A stretch of DNA of 9,696 bases. Source: Nitrospinaceae bacterium (GTDB taxonomy: Bacteria > Nitrospinota > Nitrospinia > Nitrospinales > VA-1). The stretch lies in assembly GCA_012961055.1 (NCBI GenBank), contig DUAA01000292.1, positions 1-9,696 of the forward strand. Direction: 5' to 3'. Below the pieces are notes generated by a model. That model was not told the origin of the DNA. It saw nothing but the letters and a program-made list of their open reading frames with translations, and searched no databases. Positions 5,616 through 9,696 of the stretch are shown piece by piece (the first letter of the stretch is position 1; each line of letters begins with the position of its first letter). Position numbers and translations under genes: made by a program.

Positions 5616-6107
5616 GTGGATTTACAAAAACGGTTTAAAGATAATGGGGATGGAACCATTACTGATCTTGAGGCTAAATTGATGTGGAAACAAACAGACT
5701 CTTTTCAGGATACCAGCAAGTGGCTCAATTGGTATAGATCGAAGGAATATTTACTGCAACTGGGAATTGATAAGTTTGCAGGTCATAATGATTGGAGAAT
5801 GCCCAATTTGGAAGAGGCAGAAAGCCTTTACGATGAAGACCATGTCATTCGTGATATGGATCGTATGGATATTTTCATAAGTTCGACTTTCTCGCCCGGT
5901 GGAGGGTTCACCACATGGACATCAAATGAGATGCCACATGCCACAGCTGCCATCTTTTATTATCGTTATGGACATGCGAACTCCAATCACAAGGAAGATA
6001 TCACCAAAGACTCTGTTCGTGCGGTGCGGAATATCGAAAAACAAGACGAGAAGCAAGGTGTAATCAATAGGTTTCCGGGTTTTTCACCCTCTAATCTTCC
6101 TCGTTGA
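5616..6107 (+). CDS. DUF1566 domain protein, last copy of the array
   Basis: This encodes 163 residues. The start is GTG 5616, supported by AGAGAGGA at 5601-5608; the domain motif begins only six residues later, so a later start is unlikely. The domain covers about 6-140 and is among the best preserved: RFKDNGDGTITD (6-17), LMWKQTDSF (22-30), SKWLNW (34-39), FAGHNDWRMPN (54-64), AESLYD (68-73), FSPGGGFTTWTSNE (92-105) and V-R-A-V-R-N (134-139). A polar tail of about 24 residues follows, rich in proline, serine and asparagine at its end. The first acidic loop is intact and looks like a calcium-type D-x-x-D-G loop. There is no signal peptide. It closes the array; the next gene is 138 bases away and unrelated. 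Confidence 0.85.
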   Translation: MDLQKRFKDNGDGTITDLEAKLMWKQTDSFQDTSKWLNWYRSKEYLLQLGIDKFAGHNDWRMPNLEEAESLYDEDHVIRDMDRMDIFISSTFSPGGGFTTWTSNEMPHATAAIFYYRYGHANSNHKEDITKDSVRAVRNIEKQDEKQGVINRFPGFSPSNLPR

Positions 6108-6245
6108 GAAACAAAAATTAAGCACGAACAATTGTTTTTATCTATATGGACAGGCAAAGCCGGGTGATCTGAATTAATTAGTTGAAAGGAATTTGTCATC
6201 GAACAATATGGGGTAATCAATCAGCAGGAGAGTGAAAACTCGAAA

Positions 6246-7034
6246 ATGACGTACCGGTTTGAGGAGGAGAGTTACCGGAATACGTATGTTCTGGAAGACT
6301 TTTATCACACCCATCCTTTTTTTGAATACAGTTATGTTGTGGTGCGTCTTCGAGATGAGGATAATGCAACCAATGCCTTTGCTTTTCAAGTAAATTTTAA
6401 TAAAACGTTCAATCCCCTTCCTGACCATCCCAGGTTATCGGAAATTCAAACTGAAATTGCCAGGGGTTTTGCCAAAAATGCTCCAGATGAGCTGATACTA
6501 TTATTCAAACAGAGAGTTGTGGAGGCGAAAGCTTATGGCGAGAAAAACCCGACCTCTTATCTGGAGTTCGAGCCGGGTAATTACTTCAATTATTTTGAGT
6601 TGGTCCCAAAGAATAAGGAGATGCTAGATTTTAATTTCAGCAATGGACAATACTTTGCTGAAGATTCTTATGACATCGATCCGCGTAATGATAACCGCAG
6701 CTTGAAACTTGCATTCTACAAGCTGGAACTCGATAATGCGGATCAAGCGCCGATCTTTTCCTTGACTTATTTTTTGGATGAACGTCTGAGGGAAAAAGAA
6801 GATGCCAAGTTGGAACCCACCAATAGTGACATGTTGATTGCTATTAATGAATCCATTCCGGATTTTAATGACAGGCTGAAGAAACGTTATAAAGAAGCGA
6901 AAAGAATTGGCAAGGAATTACTGAAAAGTTCGCCGGGTGTGAAAATTGAGGAAGGCAAAATAAAATTAAACGAACCTTGTCCCTGCGGGTCTGGAAAAAA
7001 ATATAAAAAGTGCTGTGCGTTGAAGTTAAACTGA
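6246..7034 (+). CDS. SEC-C motif protein with uncharacterised N-terminal domain
   Basis: This encodes 262 residues from ATG 6246. The C terminus carries a canonical SEC-C zinc-binding motif, C245-x-C247, then C256-C257 within CPCGSGKKYKKCC, like the tail of SecA and of many small bacterial proteins. In SecA this module binds zinc and contacts SecB and ribosomes; as an isolated tail it usually marks a protein-contact or nucleic-acid-contact role. Residues 1-200 are acidic, rich in Phe and Tyr, and match no domain I recognise. Residues 205-225 form a basic helix (rich in R and K). No signal peptide or membrane helix is present, so it is cytoplasmic. The start is uncertain: the nearest GGAG (6227-6230) is 15 bases away, whereas AGGA (6187-6190) lies seven bases before an in-frame ATC at 6198 with no ATG, GTG or TTG in between. 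A terminator follows at 7034-7065, so it looks monocistronic or last in its operon. Confidence 0.8.
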   Translation: MTYRFEEESYRNTYVLEDFYHTHPFFEYSYVVVRLRDEDNATNAFAFQVNFNKTFNPLPDHPRLSEIQTEIARGFAKNAPDELILLFKQRVVEAKAYGEKNPTSYLEFEPGNYFNYFELVPKNKEMLDFNFSNGQYFAEDSYDIDPRNDNRSLKLAFYKLELDNADQAPIFSLTYFLDERLREKEDAKLEPTNSDMLIAINESIPDFNDRLKKRYKEAKRIGKELLKSSPGVKIEEGKIKLNEPCPCGSGKKYKKCCALKLN

Positions 7035-7065
7035 TACCATCTCATTTGAGAGAAGGTATGTTTTT
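7034..7065 (+). terminator. probable rho-independent terminator after the SEC-C gene
   Basis: ATACC-A-TCTC (7034-7043) pairs with GAGA-GAA-GGTAT (7048-7059) around ATTT, with a small asymmetric bulge, and is followed by G and TTTTT (7061-7065). The stem starts at the last base of the SEC-C stop codon. It separates this gene from the parvulin gene. Confidence 0.65.
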
Positions 7066-7078
7066 ATTTAAATAGTTA

Positions 7079-7108
7079 ACCCTGTAAAGGGTAGCTTTAC
7101 TATATAAT
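7079..7108 (+). promoter_or_regulatory. candidate promoter region of the parvulin gene
   Basis: TATAAT at 7103-7108 is a perfect -10 box 15 bases before ATG 7124. No good -35 lies at the right distance; TTAACC at 7076-7081 is too far. Just upstream, ACCCT-GTAA-AGGGT (7079-7092) is a perfect dyad covering the -35 zone, and it could bind a regulator. The leader would be very short. Confidence 0.35.
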
Positions 7109-7123
7109 TTATGGAATTAAATC

Positions 7124-7702
7124 ATGGTAAAAGAGCGAAAAGTTAAAAAAGTTCAGGCACGGCATATTCTGGTGGGGTCTAAAGAACTTGCTGATGAATT
7201 AAAAGCGCGGATTGATGAAGGGGAAGAATTTACCAAGCTTGCGGAGGAGCATAGCGAGTGTCCCTCAAAAAAGCGTGGTGGGGATTTAGGTTGGTTTGGA
7301 AAAGGAGCTATGGTCCGGCCTTTTGAGGTTGCTGCTTTTACTGCTCAGGAGGGAGATGTTGTTGGGCCGATAAAAACCGAATTTGGCTGGCATGTGATTT
7401 ATGTTTACGAGATTCAGGAAGATGTTGATCCGGATTCCGGTCCTCCTACTGGGGATGAGGATGCGGATGAAGATACTTTGAGACTGGTAGCAGAAAACTA
7501 TGCACATGAGTTTATGATGTTGGGTTACACTAGCAAAAAAGTCTTGAGCCTTTTTACTAGTCCGCATTTCAAATCAGCAAATACGGTTTATAATATTCTT
7601 GGAGTGAAGGTCATCAATGAGGTGATCGCGCAGGTTTTTGGCCAGACCATTGAACCTGCAAAATCCAATCCGGATGAGAATGGTAAGGCAAAGGATAGTT
7701 GA
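7124..7702 (+). CDS. parvulin-type peptidyl-prolyl cis-trans isomerase with extra C-terminal domain
   Basis: This encodes 192 residues from ATG 7124; only a weak GGA precedes it. Residues 8-98 form a complete parvulin (rotamase) domain. Seen are ARHIL with H14, ECPS with C46 (the Pin1 C113 position), GGDLGWFGKG (52-61), M63 and F67 of the proline pocket, GDVVGPIKT and FGWHVI with H90. It should isomerise X-Pro bonds. No signal peptide or anchor is present, unlike the periplasmic SurA, PpiD and PrsA types, so it probably acts in the cytoplasm. After an acidic linker (98-117), residues 120-175 form a helical domain containing F-M-M-L-G-Y-T, L-F-T-S-P-H-F and V-Y-N-I-L-G, which is not part of the parvulin fold. 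It recalls a small helical module in other bacteria whose function I cannot name. The gene stands alone between two terminators and converges on serA. Confidence 0.88.
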   Translation: MVKERKVKKVQARHILVGSKELADELKARIDEGEEFTKLAEEHSECPSKKRGGDLGWFGKGAMVRPFEVAAFTAQEGDVVGPIKTEFGWHVIYVYEIQEDVDPDSGPPTGDEDADEDTLRLVAENYAHEFMMLGYTSKKVLSLFTSPHFKSANTVYNILGVKVINEVIAQVFGQTIEPAKSNPDENGKAKDS

Positions 7703-7716
7703 TTTCGTCGTGAAAT

Positions 7717-7757
7717 AAAAAAAGCAAGGCTCTCTAATTTAGAGCCTTGCTTTTTTT
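7717..7757. terminator. bidirectional rho-independent terminator between the parvulin gene and serA
   Basis: A perfect 13-base-pair stem pairs AAAGCAAGGCTCT (7721-7733) with AGAGCCTTGCTTT (7741-7753) around a seven-base loop, with four more A-T pairs at the base. There is an A-run on the left and a T-run on the right, so it works on both strands. It lies between two convergent stops (7702 and 7774) and would end both transcripts. Confidence 0.95.
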
Positions 7758-7773
7758 ATTTAAAATCAATTTG

Positions 7774-9351
7774 CTAAAGGGTAACGCTGTGAACACTAAG
7801 AATATTGGAAGTATTGCGTAAATCCCGCAAAGTTTCCGTGGTAGGAGGGGAATCTATGTTGAGAATAGCAATGGCCTTGCCTTGCTCTTCTTGTCGCCCC
7901 AAATGGAAACCTGCGATATTTAGATTATTCTTTCCGAGAGTATTTCCAAGATGCCCAATAACACCAGGGACATCCATATTTTGAAGCACCAGCATATTTT
8001 TAGAGAGGACAGCTTCCATATGGTAATCGTCAAATTGCACGATTCTGGAATCTCCTTTACCAAAAATGCTGCCTGTAACCTGTCGGGTAATACTCTTAGA
8101 CGTAACCTTCACCTGTACGGTGCTGGTATATTCATGCACCTCGTTGCTCTTGGACTCTTGCACTTCAATGCCCCGCTCTTTAGCGATAAAGGGAGCGTTG
8201 ACCATGTTGATCCCTTCTAAGGAACGGTTGAAGAGTCCTTTTAAGATGGCGATGGTTACGGGTTCTACATTTATAGTGGACACTTCACCATTATATTGAA
8301 TTTCCACGCGGGTTACCGGGCCATCGGTAAGCTGAGAGATGAAGTTCCCCAGGTCTTCGCCCAAAATGAGATATGGTTTGATTTTTGCCAGGGTCTCGGC
8401 ATCAATGGACGGAACATTTACTGCATTGCGAACATTACCGTATTTAAGATAATCGACAATCTGGTCACAAATTGCGATGGCCACTTTTTCCTGTGCCTCA
8501 CCTGTAGAGGCTCCCAGATGAGGGGTACAGATAATTTCATCCACTTGTAGAAGAGGACTTTCAATATTGAGGGGTTCTTTATTGTAAACATCGAGAGCAG
8601 CCCCAGCGACTATCTTGGACTGAATGGCTTCAATCAAGGCGGAGTCATCGATCAATGAGCCTCGGGCGCAGTTGACTATGCGTATACCGGGTTTCATTTG
8701 CGCAAACTCTTCTTTACTGAGCAACGGTTTACCGGCCAACCCTGGAGTATGAAGGGTCAAGAAGTCAGATCGCCCTAGCAAATCTTTTAATTCAACCAAT
8801 TCGACTCCAAGCTTTTCTGCTCTTTCTGGAGATATGTATGGATCGTAAACGACAATCTTCATGTGGAAAGCGTGAGCCCGTTCGGCGACGATGGACCCGA
8901 TTCGTCCTAAACCAATAATCCCTAAGGTTTTTTCGAAAAGTTCTACACCCATAAATTCTTTTGGAGCCCATTTTTTATTTTTTAGAGCAGAACGAGCTTG
9001 CGGAATATTTCGGGACATAGACAATAACAAGGCTATAGTATGTTCGGCGGTGGTGATGATGTTTCCTTCTGGGGCATTCATGACAATGATGCCTTTTTTG
9101 CCTGCTGCATCCAAGTCTATGTTATCAACTCCGATGCCCGCTCTTCCTACCACTTTCAAGTTTTTGGCGGACTCAATGATTTCAGCGACTACTTTGGTGG
9201 CGCTTCGAACGATCAAACCATCATAGGCGGGAATTATTTTTATTAATTCCTCTTTAGAAAGGCCGGTATTAACATCGACCTCAATTCCGGATTCTTTTTT
9301 GAGAATATCGACTCCCGTTGTAGAGAGATTGTCAGAAACAAGAACTTTCAT
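7774..9351 (-). CDS. serA: D-3-phosphoglycerate dehydrogenase (long form with ACT domain)
   Basis: This encodes 525 residues on the minus strand. ATG at 9349-9351 is preceded by GGAG at good spacing. It oxidises 3-phosphoglycerate to 3-phosphohydroxypyruvate with NAD, the first step of the phosphorylated serine pathway in the cytoplasm. The order is substrate-binding half (about 1-98), NAD-binding Rossmann domain with G147-L-G149-R-I-G152, return to the first half at about 285-315, an intervening domain (about 320-450) and a C-terminal ACT domain (about 453-525). Catalytic residues fit the D-isomer 2-hydroxyacid dehydrogenase family: R230 in NCARG, E259 in the D-V-x-x-x-E-P segment and H278 in TPHLG. 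GRAGIGVDNID (69-79) is the family signature. Length matches the roughly 525-residue type found in mycobacteria, Bacillus and many others, not the 410-residue E. coli type. The ACT domain probably mediates regulation, classically by serine. The upstream gene on the same strand is a class V aminotransferase, consistent with a serine operon. Confidence 0.96.
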   Translation of the reverse strand: MKVLVSDNLSTTGVDILKKESGIEVDVNTGLSKEELIKIIPAYDGLIVRSATKVVAEIIESAKNLKVVGRAGIGVDNIDLDAAGKKGIIVMNAPEGNIITTAEHTIALLLSMSRNIPQARSALKNKKWAPKEFMGVELFEKTLGIIGLGRIGSIVAERAHAFHMKIVVYDPYISPERAEKLGVELVELKDLLGRSDFLTLHTPGLAGKPLLSKEEFAQMKPGIRIVNCARGSLIDDSALIEAIQSKIVAGAALDVYNKEPLNIESPLLQVDEIICTPHLGASTGEAQEKVAIAICDQIVDYLKYGNVRNAVNVPSIDAETLAKIKPYLILGEDLGNFISQLTDGPVTRVEIQYNGEVSTINVEPVTIAILKGLFNRSLEGINMVNAPFIAKERGIEVQESKSNEVHEYTSTVQVKVTSKSITRQVTGSIFGKGDSRIVQFDDYHMEAVLSKNMLVLQNMDVPGVIGHLGNTLGKNNLNIAGFHLGRQEEQGKAIAILNIDSPPTTETLRDLRNTSNILSVHSVTL

Positions 9352-9381
9352 TTGCGAACTCCAAAAATGTGATGGCTGGAC

Positions 9382-9394
9382 AAACCGGCGGTTT
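9382..9394 (-). promoter_or_regulatory. small dyad in the serA leader
   Basis: AAACC-GGC-GGTTT is a perfect five-pair dyad about 30 bases upstream of the serA start, between serA and the aminotransferase. It might be a leader hairpin or a protein-binding site. It could also be chance, as no T-run follows in the transcript direction. Confidence 0.25.
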
Positions 9395-9434
9395 CCGCTA
9401 GGCTTGAGGCCGACTGGTAATAGCTTTTCACTGC

Positions 9435-9493
9435 TAGCAAAGAGTTGTCTCAGCTTGATGAGTCATTGCTAACTGTCTCCGGCGGCCCGCCGG
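9435..9493 (-). promoter_or_regulatory. dyad-rich spacer between aminotransferase and serA
   Basis: Two dyads lie in the 143-base spacer. TAGCAA (9435-9440) can pair with TTGCTA (9466-9471), with CTCA/TGAG inside it. CCGGCGG-C-CCGCCGG at 9479-9493 is a 15-base odd palindrome directly after the aminotransferase stop. No poly-T run follows on the minus strand, so this looks more like RNA processing, pausing or a protein-binding site than termination. The high GC of the palindrome stands out from the AT-rich surroundings. Confidence 0.3.
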
Positions 9494-9494
9494 C

Positions 9495-9696
9495 TCAATA
9501 AGCTTCTAATAGTATTTCCTGAGCGGCAGCAACTCCTTTGCCAAACTGGATATTTGCACCGAACTTTTTAAGCCCCATCTCCAGAGCCGCAATTCCAATG
9601 ATGATATCAAAGGTATCTACATAACCGAGATGGGCAATGCGTACCACCTTTCCTTTCCACTGGTCTTGTCCATCTGCCAAAGTCATCGCGCAGGCT
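9495..9696 (-). CDS. class V aminotransferase, C-terminal end (serine/alanine-glyoxylate family, partial)
   Basis: The frame is open at the right edge and ends at TGA (complement of 9495-9497), giving about 66 C-terminal residues; the start lies beyond the window. The segment R-I-A-H-L-G-Y-V-D (near K-G-K-V-V-R) and the following F-D-I-I-I-G-I-A-A-L-E are typical of the small domain of fold-type I class V aminotransferases of the serine-pyruvate, alanine-glyoxylate and serine-glyoxylate group. R in R-I-A-H-L-G corresponds to the conserved substrate-carboxylate arginine. These enzymes use pyridoxal phosphate, whose lysine would lie outside this window. Placement upstream of serA on the same strand suggests it may serve serine or phosphoserine transamination, or glyoxylate-glycine exchange; the sequence here cannot tell which. 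Confidence 0.8.
   Translation of the reverse strand, partial: ACAMTLADGQDQWKGKVVRIAHLGYVDTFDIIIGIAALEMGLKKFGANIQFGKGVAAAQEILLEAY

Noticed and set aside
1514..6107. Diversity-generating retroelement behind the variable DUF1566 halves.
   Set aside because: No reverse transcriptase, template repeat or near-identical variable repeat is visible in the window; the copies differ across the whole domain, as expected for old paralogs.
1514..6107. CRISPR array or short-spacer repeat in the repetitive region.
   Set aside because: The repetition is at protein level over about 130 residues; no short direct repeats with regular spacers are present.
6193..6217. Seven-codon leader peptide before the SEC-C gene, from TTG 6193.
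   Set aside because: The ribosome site would be only two bases away and the peptide has no informative composition, so it is probably chance.
7951..9246. Several + strand reading frames opposite serA.
   Set aside because: They are shadows of the well-conserved serA reading frame and show no family resemblance.

Overview
The window is a moderately AT-rich bacterial chromosome segment with Shine-Dalgarno-led genes, short intergenic gaps and rho-independent terminators. A long-form D-3-phosphoglycerate dehydrogenase paired with a class V aminotransferase, small TPR, SEC-C and parvulin proteins, and one secreted protein with a Sec signal peptide fit a Gram-negative environmental bacterium. My guess is a Nitrospinota- or deltaproteobacteria-like lineage, but no marker gene here proves it. 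No tRNA, rRNA, insertion sequence, integrase or CRISPR array is visible.

Layout. Positions 1-557 (+) hold the end of a TPR-like gene and a small leucine-rich-repeat gene. Positions 558-886 have no convincing gene but hold a possible structured RNA. Positions 887-1448 (+) hold a small secreted protein of no recognised family, closed by a strong terminator. Positions 1514-6107 (+) form the main feature, an array of paralogous DUF1566 (Lcl_C-like, C-type-lectin-like) genes. It contains a frameshifted first copy, a gap of about 330 bases, then six intact genes. One of these carries two tandem domains, so there are eight domain copies in all. A 72-residue glutaredoxin-like gene sits among them. 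None of the DUF1566 proteins has a signal peptide, so they look cytoplasmic. Positions 6246-7065 (+) hold a protein with a C-terminal SEC-C zinc motif and a likely terminator. Positions 7124-7702 (+) hold a cytoplasmic parvulin prolyl isomerase with an extra C-terminal domain. A long perfect hairpin at 7717-7757 probably terminates both this gene and the convergent serA. Positions 7774-9696 (-) hold serA and the C-terminal end of the upstream class V aminotransferase, a serine or glyoxylate metabolism pair.

The most unusual part is the DUF1566 array. Its first-half motifs are shared by the copies, with some drift, while the segments between the central tryptophan motif and the final arginine motif differ strongly. 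This pattern suggests a family diversified for binding different ligands on one scaffold, although no ligand can be read from the sequence. The flanking right-hand genes (parvulin, serA, aminotransferase) look like ordinary housekeeping loci.
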